Below, one piece after another: positions 34,678-42,742 of a stretch of DNA of 50,272 bases (within the stretch, counting starts at the first letter, position 1; each line of letters starts with the position of its first letter). The notes under the pieces were generated by a model. It was given only the letters and a program-made list of their open reading frames with translations. It was not told the origin of the DNA and did not search any database. This stretch comes from Bacteroidetes bacterium UBA7662. Its GTDB lineage: Bacteria > Bacteroidota > Bacteroidia > UBA7662. The stretch covers positions 1 to 50,272 of the forward strand of contig DLHS01000012.1 in assembly GCA_002483345.1 (NCBI GenBank). Direction: 5' to 3'. The position numbers and the translations under genes were made by a program.

Positions 34678-35013
34678 ATGAAAAAGTATCTCCTCCTGCT
34701 CGTGCTGCTGTTGCAGCTTCAGACTGCCTTTCCCAACACACCCAATCACAGCCCCGACGTTTATGAAGGACTGTACGAACAACTGCTGCAAAAGATATAT
34801 GTGCCCGGCAGGTTGGTAGATGACGACAGCCTGGTACTGGAAATCAGCTTCAGCATAGATGATAACTTCCGGGTGACCGCCCCACAGGTCAAAGGCGGTA
34901 ACAGGCTGCTGCAAAAGATGTTGCAACAGCAATTGCTCGATTTCCAACCCGACTGCAGCAACGGAGCCGTTTGCGGACAACACTTTGTGCTCCCTTTCAG
35001 CATCCGCAAATAA
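34678..35013 (+). CDS. Small secreted protein opening the export cluster
   Basis: 111 residues with a signal peptide (about 1-18). The remainder has the strand-helix-strand pattern LVLEISFSIDDNFRV ... NRLLQKMLQQQLLDF ... HFVLPFSIRK, faintly like a TonB C-terminal fold, and two cysteines (in PDCSNGAVCGQ) that could pair. No family is recognised. Its stop is 6 nt before the HlyD-like adaptor gene, so it is probably translated with it and could act with the export complex. Confidence in the gene is fair, in any function low. Confidence 0.6.
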   Translation: MKKYLLLLVLLLQLQTAFPNTPNHSPDVYEGLYEQLLQKIYVPGRLVDDDSLVLEISFSIDDNFRVTAPQVKGGNRLLQKMLQQQLLDFQPDCSNGAVCGQHFVLPFSIRK

Positions 35014-35019
35014 AGCCGG

Positions 35020-36276
35020 ATGGATAAAATAATAGAAAAGAAAGGGCGAAGTCTGCGTTTCTGGCTGCTGACGGGCTCGGCTGTTATCGGCCTGCTTACC
35101 TTGCTGATTGTAAGCCTGTTAGCCGGTAACCGCAAAGAAATCAGCCTGTCTTCCGACCGAATAACTATCAGTGAGGTAACTTTTGGAAATTACCAGGATC
35201 AGATTCCTGTACTCGGTCAGGTAGAGCCCGTACACACCCGCCTGCTCGACGCTGTGGTGGGCGGCCGTGTAGAAGAAAAACTGGTGGAGCCCGGGAGTTT
35301 TGTGAAAGCCGGTCAACCGCTGTTGCGCCTCAGCAATACCAGCCTCCAGCTGGATTTCATGCAGCGTGAAACCCAGATTGTAGAGCAGATGAACAATCTC
35401 CGCAACATCCGCATCACCCTGGAGCTTAACAAACGTCAGCTTGAAGACCAGCTGCTGCAATTGGATGCTGATTTTATCAGGGTAGAAAGGCAATTCAAAA
35501 TAGACGAACGACTCTGCAAAGAAAAAGTCATTTCAGTCCTTGAATATGAAAACTCCCGGACACAATATGAGATGCTCGTCAAAAGGCGAAAACTGCTGAT
35601 AGAAAGTCAGCAGAGAGAAAATGACTTCCGAAACAGCCAGTTACACCGCATCGATGAGGCAATCCAGCTGATGGAACGTAACCTGAACGCTATTAAAAAG
35701 AACCTCGAACAACTCACCCTCCGGGCCCCCATCGCGGGTCAGCTTACAGCCCTGGAAGCGGAAATAGGCGAAACCAAAAACGCCGGTCAAAACCTGGGCC
35801 GCATCGACCGTTTAGATTCATTTAAAGTGCGGGCACAGGTAGATGAACATTTCCTGACCCGCCTGAAAGCGGGCCAGCGGGCCAGTTTCGACCTGAGTGG
35901 CAAACAGCATGCTTTGCAGGTCGTCCGTGTTTTACCTGAGGTTACCGACGGACAATTTTCGGTCGACCTGAGCTTCACCAGCCGGGTCCCTGCCAGTGAT
36001 ATCCGCCGCGGACAGACCCTCCAGTTACGCATTGCACTGGGTGAACAGAAAGCCGCGCTATTGTTACCGGCAGGGGGCTTTTATCAAAGTTCCGGGGGGC
36101 AGTTTGTGTATGTAGTGGACCATGCTAACAAAGCCAGGAAAAAGACGGTGGTATTAGGCCGGCAAAACCCACGGATGATTGAAGTTATCAGCGGACTTGA
36201 AAAGGCCGACCGTGTCATTACTTCCGGCTATGAAAGCTTCGACAATGCCGACATCATCCATATCAAATCAAGATAA
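35020..36276 (+). CDS. HlyD/MacA-like membrane fusion (adaptor) protein
   Basis: 418 residues: one N-terminal membrane helix (about 14-34), then a periplasmic barrel, a lipoyl-like domain split around a long coiled coil (about 110-235, rich in E/Q/R/L heptads), and a C-terminal beta domain (about 270-415) with the KADRVITSGYESF segment. Such adaptors bridge an inner-membrane ABC pump and an outer-membrane channel. It is followed after 20 nt by an ABC ATPase and then a permease. No TolC-like gene is in the window. Confidence 0.88.
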   Translation: MDKIIEKKGRSLRFWLLTGSAVIGLLTLLIVSLLAGNRKEISLSSDRITISEVTFGNYQDQIPVLGQVEPVHTRLLDAVVGGRVEEKLVEPGSFVKAGQPLLRLSNTSLQLDFMQRETQIVEQMNNLRNIRITLELNKRQLEDQLLQLDADFIRVERQFKIDERLCKEKVISVLEYENSRTQYEMLVKRRKLLIESQQRENDFRNSQLHRIDEAIQLMERNLNAIKKNLEQLTLRAPIAGQLTALEAEIGETKNAGQNLGRIDRLDSFKVRAQVDEHFLTRLKAGQRASFDLSGKQHALQVVRVLPEVTDGQFSVDLSFTSRVPASDIRRGQTLQLRIALGEQKAALLLPAGGFYQSSGGQFVYVVDHANKARKKTVVLGRQNPRMIEVISGLEKADRVITSGYESFDNADIIHIKSR

Positions 36277-36296
36277 ACCTATTTAAAGTACACCCT

Positions 36297-36968
36297 ATGA
36301 TTCATGTACACCAACTAAACAAAGTTTACAGAACAGACGAAATTGAAACTACCGCACTTGACCAACTCAGCTTCAACATTGAAGAAGGTGAATTTGTGTC
36401 TGTCATGGGCCCTTCCGGCTGCGGGAAATCTACCTTACTCAACGTGCTGGGGCTGCTGGATACACCCAGCGGCGGGCAATATTTTTTTAACGGGCAGGAA
36501 GTAAGTACGCTGAATGAAAAAGCCAGGGCCAACATCCGCAAGCAGCAGCTTGGTTTTGTATTTCAGAGCTTCAATCTCATCGATGAACTGAATGTTTACG
36601 AAAACATTGAACTACCTCTCATCTACCAGGACGTAGCGGCATCAGACAGGGCAGAACGTGTGCGTGTGTTACTGGAGCAGATGGGGCTGTTGCATCGAAA
36701 AAAACACTTCCCCCAACAGCTATCGGGCGGTCAGCAGCAGCGGGTAGCCATAGCCAGGGCTGTGGTTAGTCATCCACACCTCATCCTTGCCGACGAACCG
36801 ACAGGTAATCTCGACACCAAACACGGCAAGGAAGTGATGGAATTGCTGAAGGAGCTCAACGAAGCGGGGACAACCATCGTCATGGTTACCCACAATCCGG
36901 AGGACGCGGCTTATTCCCACCGCACCATCCGCATGTTAGACGGTGCTATTGTAAACCATCCATTTTAA
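36297..36968 (+). CDS. ABC transporter ATP-binding protein, MacB type
   Basis: A 223-residue ATPase: Walker A GPSGCGKST (about 39-47), signature LSGGQQQRVAIARAV, Walker B LILADEPTGNLD, H-loop VTHNPEDA. The NLD sequence identifies the MacB/LolD group that pairs with FtsX-fold permeases. It sits between the adaptor (20 nt) and the permease (9 nt) in one rightward unit. Confidence 0.92.
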   Translation: MIHVHQLNKVYRTDEIETTALDQLSFNIEEGEFVSVMGPSGCGKSTLLNVLGLLDTPSGGQYFFNGQEVSTLNEKARANIRKQQLGFVFQSFNLIDELNVYENIELPLIYQDVAASDRAERVRVLLEQMGLLHRKKHFPQQLSGGQQQRVAIARAVVSHPHLILADEPTGNLDTKHGKEVMELLKELNEAGTTIVMVTHNPEDAAYSHRTIRMLDGAIVNHPF

Positions 36969-36977
36969 TATCCGGGT

Positions 36978-39386
36978 ATGAAATTATTTTTCAACTACCT
37001 GTTGTTCGCCTGGCGCAACCTCAGGCGGCAAAGGTTATACAGCCTCATCAACCTGGCAGGACTAGCCAGTGGACTGGCTTGTGCCCTCTTCATCTTCCTG
37101 TATATCTCTCACGAAAGGTCTTACGATAACTTCCACCGCCAGGCCGGACAGATGTACCGGTTGACCAACCAGTTGTCGCTGGATGGTCAGGGAGAAAATT
37201 CTTCCTCCTGCGTACTGCCGGCTGCGCCGGCAATTCTGAACGATTACCCTCATCTGGTCAAGTCGGCCGTGCGTTTTTTCAACTATCAGGATGCAGAGCA
37301 TACCTTGCGCTATGAGGACAAGATGTTTAATGAAACCAGCTTGTTTTTTACCGATTCGAATGTTTTCGAGCAATTTGATTTTCCGCTGTTAAAAGGAGAA
37401 TCCTCCACGGTACTCAGCCGGCCGGGAACTATTGTCCTGACCCAAAGTACCGCCCGTAAATATTTCGGCGATGCAGATCCCGTTGGCAAGAGGGTAAAAT
37501 TCGATGGGGTAATCGACCTGGAAGTCAGCGGGGTGATGGCTGACCTGCCTGAAAATGCACATTTTCACATCAATGGTCTGATTCCGTTCTTTTATCAGGG
37601 AGGCTTTTATAGAAACATGCTCAACAACTGGGTCTGGAATCCCTGCTGGACTTACATTGTTCTTCAGCCGGGTGTTACCAGCACACAATTTCTGGCTGAG
37701 ATGCCAGCCTTTGTGCAAAAGTACTATCCGGAGCATCTCAAGCCACAAATCGTGCATGAGTTGCAGGCGCTGCGTGACATCCACCTCACTTCCAGTCTCG
37801 ATTACGAAATCGAGCCGAACGGGGATGGGGCCTTGCTTTACATACTGGGTGCCATTGGTTTGTTCATCCTGATCATTGCCGGCATCAATTTCACCAACCT
37901 GGCGACTTCCAGAGCCATGTACAGGGCAAGGGAAGTCGGGTTGCGCAAAGTACTGGGCGCCGACCGCAGTATGCTCATACAGCAGTTTTTACTGGAATCG
38001 GCCCTGACTGGTTTGTTATCCAGTCTTTTCGCACTGATACTGGCCTGGTTGACACTCCCCTATTTCAACGAACTTGCTTCCAAAGATTTCACCTGGCAGA
38101 TTTTGACAGCTCCACAAAACCTGGGCTGGCTGGCAGGAATCGGGTTGTTGATAGGGCTGGTGGCAGGCTTATACCCTGCCTTTTACCTCTCGTCCTTCGA
38201 GCCGGCATTGGTGCTGAAGGGGAAAGTCTCGAACAGGGGTGGCCACAGCTGGATACGAAAATCTCTGGTGGTGGCCCAATTCACGGTTTCTGTAGTGCTG
38301 ATAGCCCTCACCCTTTTGGTAGGTAATCAACTGAAATATCTCCTGGATTCAAGTCTGGGTTTCGACCGGGAGCAAGTACTCGTGGTACCTGTCCGTGGCC
38401 CGATGGCCGCGAGCTACATCCCCTTCTTTGAGCAGGTTAAACAGGAAGATTTTGTGGTCAGCACCACCGTCATGAACGATGTGTTCGGGAAAAGCCACAA
38501 TACCCATGAGTTCAACTACGAAGGCATGAATCCCGGTGAATGGAAGTACTTCCCCTGTTTGTATGTAGATGAAAACTTCCTGGCAACCTTCAAACTGCAA
38601 TTGCTGGCAGGTCGTAATTTCGACAAAACCTATGTGCGCGACGACTCACTGGCGGTACTCATCAACGAAGTGATGATGAAAGAGCTGGGCTTTAGCAAAC
38701 CCGAAGACGCGCTGGGGAAAAGACTGTATACACCCTTCGGCCACGAGCGTATAGTGGGCGTACTTAAAAAGTTCAATTACGTATCGCTCACCAAGCCCAT
38801 CGGCCCGATGGTATTTGATTTGCCGGCCCCTAACCAGAAAATACTCTGGACCAGAAATCTGGTACTTAGGCTGAAAGCCGGTGAACTGCGCCCCATGCTG
38901 ATGCAGCTTGAAAAGCTTTGGCAAGCCCATGCAAACGAATATCCTTTTCAATGGTATATGCTCGACGACAAACTGGATCAGCAATACCGCGCTCAGGAAG
39001 TGCTCAGCAAACTGACCAACAGCTTTGCTGTGCTGGCTATTTTCATTGCCGTTCTGGGTTTGTTTGCGCTCGCTTCATTCACCGCAGCCAGTCGTACAAG
39101 AGAAATGGGTATCCGCAAGGTTTTGGGGGCCTCTGCCTGGCAAATCAGCTGGCTGGTATTACGTGATTTTATGTCACTGGCCGGTCTTGCGGTGCTGATC
39201 GCGCTGCCGTTGGGCTGGTATGCTGCTGAAAAATGGCTCGCAGGATTTGCTTTCCGGATTTCCGTAACACCCTGGCCATTTGTCTGGTCTGCCTTGCTCC
39301 TCCTGCTGATTGTGCTGCTTACAAGCTGGTATCACCTCTACAAACTCAGTAAAACCAACCCTGTAACTGCCCTGCGACATGATTGA
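36978..39386 (+). CDS. ABC transporter permease with two FtsX domains
   Basis: 802 residues. Two MacB_PCD/FtsX modules: the first (about 1-430) begins with the LRRQRLYSLINLAGLASGLA helix and carries FtsX helices with ARAMYRAREVGLRKVLGA; the second (about 430-800) repeats them with TAASRTREMGIRKVLGA. This double form is common in Bacteroidota and works with a MacB-type ATPase in peptide, lipoprotein or antimicrobial export. It ends the cluster. A 9-bp hairpin (39510-39534) follows. Confidence 0.92.
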   Translation: MKLFFNYLLFAWRNLRRQRLYSLINLAGLASGLACALFIFLYISHERSYDNFHRQAGQMYRLTNQLSLDGQGENSSSCVLPAAPAILNDYPHLVKSAVRFFNYQDAEHTLRYEDKMFNETSLFFTDSNVFEQFDFPLLKGESSTVLSRPGTIVLTQSTARKYFGDADPVGKRVKFDGVIDLEVSGVMADLPENAHFHINGLIPFFYQGGFYRNMLNNWVWNPCWTYIVLQPGVTSTQFLAEMPAFVQKYYPEHLKPQIVHELQALRDIHLTSSLDYEIEPNGDGALLYILGAIGLFILIIAGINFTNLATSRAMYRAREVGLRKVLGADRSMLIQQFLLESALTGLLSSLFALILAWLTLPYFNELASKDFTWQILTAPQNLGWLAGIGLLIGLVAGLYPAFYLSSFEPALVLKGKVSNRGGHSWIRKSLVVAQFTVSVVLIALTLLVGNQLKYLLDSSLGFDREQVLVVPVRGPMAASYIPFFEQVKQEDFVVSTTVMNDVFGKSHNTHEFNYEGMNPGEWKYFPCLYVDENFLATFKLQLLAGRNFDKTYVRDDSLAVLINEVMMKELGFSKPEDALGKRLYTPFGHERIVGVLKKFNYVSLTKPIGPMVFDLPAPNQKILWTRNLVLRLKAGELRPMLMQLEKLWQAHANEYPFQWYMLDDKLDQQYRAQEVLSKLTNSFAVLAIFIAVLGLFALASFTAASRTREMGIRKVLGASAWQISWLVLRDFMSLAGLAVLIALPLGWYAAEKWLAGFAFRISVTPWPFVWSALLLLLIVLLTSWYHLYKLSKTNPVTALRHD

Positions 39387-39509
39387 CTGCCGGGGAATAC
39401 TTCGCGGATGACAGCGCTACGCTTCCGGCTTTTACCTGTCATATCCACGAACTGAAACCAGCCGTGACCTGGATAAACGCCCGTTTCCCTGCATTAGGCC
39501 GGCCACTTC

Positions 39510-39534
39510 CCCGGGGGTATCAAAAACCCCCGGG
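39510..39534 (+). terminator. GC-rich hairpin after the ABC permease
   Basis: A 9-bp stem CCCGGGGGT / ACCCCCGGG with loop ATCAAAA, then ATTCGTCTTTT. The T tract is delayed, so termination is plausible but not certain. It lies 124 nt past the stop codon. Confidence 0.5.
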
Positions 39535-39561
39535 ATTCGTCTTTTAACAGGAACTTAACAT

Positions 39562-39591
39562 GCTGTATTTCTGTAGTTAATACAATACAGC
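39562..39591. repeat. Inverted repeat in front of the small membrane protein gene
   Basis: GCTGTATT (39562-39569), 14 nt, AATACAGC (39584-39591). It directly precedes the TTACTTTG -7-like box (39592-39599) and may be an operator. Confidence 0.35.
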
Positions 39592-39616
39592 TTACTTTGT
39601 TGTATACATTAACGTT

Positions 39617-39976
39617 ATGTTGTTCATCTACCTCCGCTCCTTTGCTCCCTCGTTGCTTTTTGGCTTGGCAGGTGCTTTACTTATATGGATGAGTAGCTGG
39701 TTTTTGCACAGCGGACCATTGTTATTGTTGCCGCTTCCCTTGATTTTAGGTGCTCAGTTTTACTGGACTAAAACAAGTACGCGCTGGATGCTATTTTTGC
39801 AGCTTTTGCTTACTTTTTTCATTGCCCTTGGACTCGACAGGTTTGTATTCAGTCAGGCTGCCCCTGTGGTGCTTAATTTTTCAGAATTGTTCCTGCGTGG
39901 CATGATACTCACCGGAATCGGTATTCTGCTGGCAGGATTGTTTGCAACCCACAGCAAACCGGTTCACTTTTCCTGA
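39617..39976 (+). CDS. Small integral membrane protein, unknown
   Basis: 119 residues with about four hydrophobic helices (SLLFGLAGALLIWM, LLLLPLPLILGAQF, FLQLLLTFFIALGL, GMILTGIGILLAGLF). No family is recognised. It has its own -7-like box 17 nt before the ATG. It lies 63 nt before the SDR gene, which may share the transcript. Confidence 0.55.
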   Translation: MLFIYLRSFAPSLLFGLAGALLIWMSSWFLHSGPLLLLPLPLILGAQFYWTKTSTRWMLFLQLLLTFFIALGLDRFVFSQAAPVVLNFSELFLRGMILTGIGILLAGLFATHSKPVHFS

Positions 39977-40039
39977 AACTAACTGCCAGGACCTAAACTT
40001 ATTCGAAGCACCGGCTGTTATACAGTTTCAGGTCTTATC

Positions 40040-40864
40040 ATGTCCAAAAATATCCTCATCACAGGCAGTAGCTCAGGCATAGGGCTGGCCACTGCCAGGC
40101 TCCTGGCTGCACAGGGACATTCCATCTGGTTGTTGAACCGGAATACCGAAAAATCCATACTTGCTGCGGCACACATCAAGCAGGCTGTTCCGAATGCCAT
40201 GCTGCATCACGTGCATATCGATTTGAACCGGCTTGATACTGTCAGAAAAGCCGCGGCTGATTTGCTCTCGCTCGACCGTATAGATGTGCTCATCAACAAT
40301 GCCGGGGGGCTTACCGACAAGCGGTATGTAACCCCGGATGGTTTTGAGCAGCAATTCCAGCAAAACCACCTGGGTCACTTTGCCCTTACAACGGCTTTGA
40401 TGCCTTTGTTGCTCCGGTCAAAGGCAAGGGTCATCAACGTAAGTTCGGAAGCCCACCGGATTGGCCGGATTCACTTTGATGATTTACAGGGAGAACTGGC
40501 TTACAGCAACTTAAGCAAATATGCCGAAGTGAAACTGATGAACATTCTTTTCACCAAAGCCCTGCACGAACGTTATCATGCACAAGGTCTTACCGCCTTC
40601 GCCCTGCATCCCGGTGTGGTGAACACCCACTTTGGAGAGGGTTTGGGAAACAACAGCTGGATGTGGAAACTGATGTCGCCCTTTCTGATTACGCCTGAAA
40701 AAGGTGCTGCCACCTCCGTCTTTCTTGCAACTGCCGATGTAAAACCTTACAGCGGCTCCTATTTCAAAAAGAAAAAGCTCAGTACACCTTCCGGAGCAGC
40801 ACTCGATCTGGTTGCGGCCAATCGTTTATGGGAAATGAGTGAAAAACTGCTTCAGAAACTGTAA
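40040..40864 (+). CDS. Short-chain dehydrogenase/reductase
   Basis: 274 residues with a Rossmann fold: cofactor motif TGSSSGIG at 8-15, the NNAG strand at 86-89, Ser135/136 and the catalytic Tyr161-x3-Lys165 (YAEVK). The QNHLGHFALT and GVVNTHF segments resemble retinol-dehydrogenase/WW-oxidoreductase-like SDRs. Cofactor and substrate are not assigned. Its 3' end overlaps the convergent TonB receptor gene by 13 nt. Confidence 0.88.
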   Translation: MSKNILITGSSSGIGLATARLLAAQGHSIWLLNRNTEKSILAAAHIKQAVPNAMLHHVHIDLNRLDTVRKAAADLLSLDRIDVLINNAGGLTDKRYVTPDGFEQQFQQNHLGHFALTTALMPLLLRSKARVINVSSEAHRIGRIHFDDLQGELAYSNLSKYAEVKLMNILFTKALHERYHAQGLTAFALHPGVVNTHFGEGLGNNSWMWKLMSPFLITPEKGAATSVFLATADVKPYSGSYFKKKKLSTPSGAALDLVAANRLWEMSEKLLQKL

Positions 40865-42663
40865 CGCAGACTCGTCCGTATCCAACGACCAGGCAATAGC
40901 ACGGTTCCTATTTCACGATAAGACTCGTTAGCCAGGTTCGTAACCTGTAACCCGGCTTCAAACTGTCTGTAACGTTTCATCAAACCGGCATCAAAAACCC
41001 ATTGGCCGGTGCTCGCCTGTCTTTCGAACCAACGGCTGGTGAGTTGCAACTGGAAAGTAAACGGCAACCGGATGTTGGCAGAAGTAGTCAGCTGGTGGCG
41101 GAGATTATCGATGACATAGCGCGATTCCCAGCCTTGAGCTACCCCAAAGTCACTTTGAATACCTGTATAACCCATACGCAGCAGTTGAAGCACCCCTGCA
41201 GGATTCGACCAGCGGACATCGGCCTCCAAGCCATTGTACATGACATCCACATAATTCAGGGCCTGCCAGGTAGTCGCGTTTTCCGGTCGGGCCCATTCTA
41301 TTACCCTGCTGGCATCGCGCTGAAACCAGGCGGCCGAAAACTGCCAGTTTGTATAAAACCAACGGCTTCCCAGCTCATACGTCCAGGCCTGCTCCGGCTG
41401 CAAATCGGGGTTTCCGACATTGGAAGGCCCTCTGTAGTATAAATCGGTATAGGTTGGCAAACGGAACGACTGCCCCACATTTCCATAAACCAGCCACTGG
41501 TGACCCATATCAACAGCAGCATCCAGCCCCGGATACGCACGCCAGCCGTAATCGCTGATGTAATTAACGTATACACCGGAACCAAGCTGGAGTCGTTTAT
41601 AGGTCCAGCGGTGATCCAGAAACAAACCAAACAAATCTCTGGAACGATCCCCCAGGTTTTTACTAACAATGGCCTCGCGCCTTATTTCAGCCCCTACACT
41701 GCTTTGCCCCCAGCGGTTGCTCCATTGGTTGTTGAGTTCGAGTCCGCTTACCCGGGTGGTATGGTGGTTGTGAAAAAACCCCGGGTTTTGCCGGAGATAA
41801 AAATAATCGTCCTGATGCTGACGGTAATAGGCCCTTATATCACTTTTACCCGTTGGTTTCCAATCCAGCCTGTAGCCTGCCGCACCGAAAATAGTAGCAG
41901 TTTCCTCATACTGATCCACTGCTGTTTCACTGGCATAAAAGGCATTGGCACCAAAATTCCGGCGGTTATATCCTGCCATTGTATAGACTGCCCCCCGTTT
42001 GAGTTTTGCCTGTCCTTCGTAAAAAGCACTTCCCATGGAGAAATCAGTATTGTGTCGGTAACCATCCGAACCTGTGAAACTGAGATTCAGGCTTTGCTGC
42101 CAGAGGCCTGTCGGCAGGTGCAGGGCTGCTTGCGCCTGGTACAACCCATGACTCCCGTATCCGAGCTCAACGGCTCCCCCCGCTGCTGCAGAAGTGCGTG
42201 TAACGATGTTGATAGCCCCTGCGAAAGCACCCGGGCCGTAAATGCGTGTTCCGGGGCCTTTAAGTACCTCAATCCGCTCAATCTGACCGGGCGTCAGCAT
42301 GAGGTTAAGGGCATGGTGACCGGTTTGCGGATCATTCATTTTGATGCCGTTCACCAGAATCAGGGTCTGATCAAAAGAACCGCCCCGTATACCGATGTCT
42401 GCCTGCACACCCTGAGGTCCACGCTGACGTATATCCATGCCGGGAACATAGGCCAGCAGCTCATTCAGGTTCTGCACCGGCAACTGGCGGATGTCTGCCT
42501 GGGTCATCAGCACAACTGAACGGGAAACCTGAGAGTATGGCATGGCTATACGGCCGGTGGTTACTTCAACCGTCTGCAGGGAAATACTGGAATCAGAAGT
42601 TTGCGCTGTGGCTGTACCGATATAAAATGTTGCGGCACAAAGCAGGGTCAGGTTTCTTTTCAT
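40852..42663 (-). CDS. TonB-dependent outer-membrane receptor, BtuB-like
   Basis: 603 residues. After a signal peptide (about 1-20) comes a TonB-box region and the plug domain (about 45-160) with IRGGSFDQTLILVNGIKMND and VLKGPGTRIYGPGAFAGAIN. The 22-strand barrel follows, ending in an aromatic C-terminal strand (WIRTSLRYSF). No CarboxypepD-like N-terminal domain and no SusD partner is present, so it is not a SusC protein. The size and plug fit the cobalamin/siderophore class; substrate unknown. A TACTTTCG box lies 4 nt before the ATG. Confidence 0.88.
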   Translation of the reverse strand: MKRNLTLLCAATFYIGTATAQTSDSSISLQTVEVTTGRIAMPYSQVSRSVVLMTQADIRQLPVQNLNELLAYVPGMDIRQRGPQGVQADIGIRGGSFDQTLILVNGIKMNDPQTGHHALNLMLTPGQIERIEVLKGPGTRIYGPGAFAGAINIVTRTSAAAGGAVELGYGSHGLYQAQAALHLPTGLWQQSLNLSFTGSDGYRHNTDFSMGSAFYEGQAKLKRGAVYTMAGYNRRNFGANAFYASETAVDQYEETATIFGAAGYRLDWKPTGKSDIRAYYRQHQDDYFYLRQNPGFFHNHHTTRVSGLELNNQWSNRWGQSSVGAEIRREAIVSKNLGDRSRDLFGLFLDHRWTYKRLQLGSGVYVNYISDYGWRAYPGLDAAVDMGHQWLVYGNVGQSFRLPTYTDLYYRGPSNVGNPDLQPEQAWTYELGSRWFYTNWQFSAAWFQRDASRVIEWARPENATTWQALNYVDVMYNGLEADVRWSNPAGVLQLLRMGYTGIQSDFGVAQGWESRYVIDNLRHQLTTSANIRLPFTFQLQLTSRWFERQASTGQWVFDAGLMKRYRQFEAGLQVTNLANESYREIGTVLLPGRWIRTSLRYSF

Positions 42664-42742
42664 GCGGCGAAAGTAAGTAGCGCCACTGATTGAATTGACA
42701 GAAAATTTAAGGATGAAACAAAGTTGACAAATGTCCGGCGGG

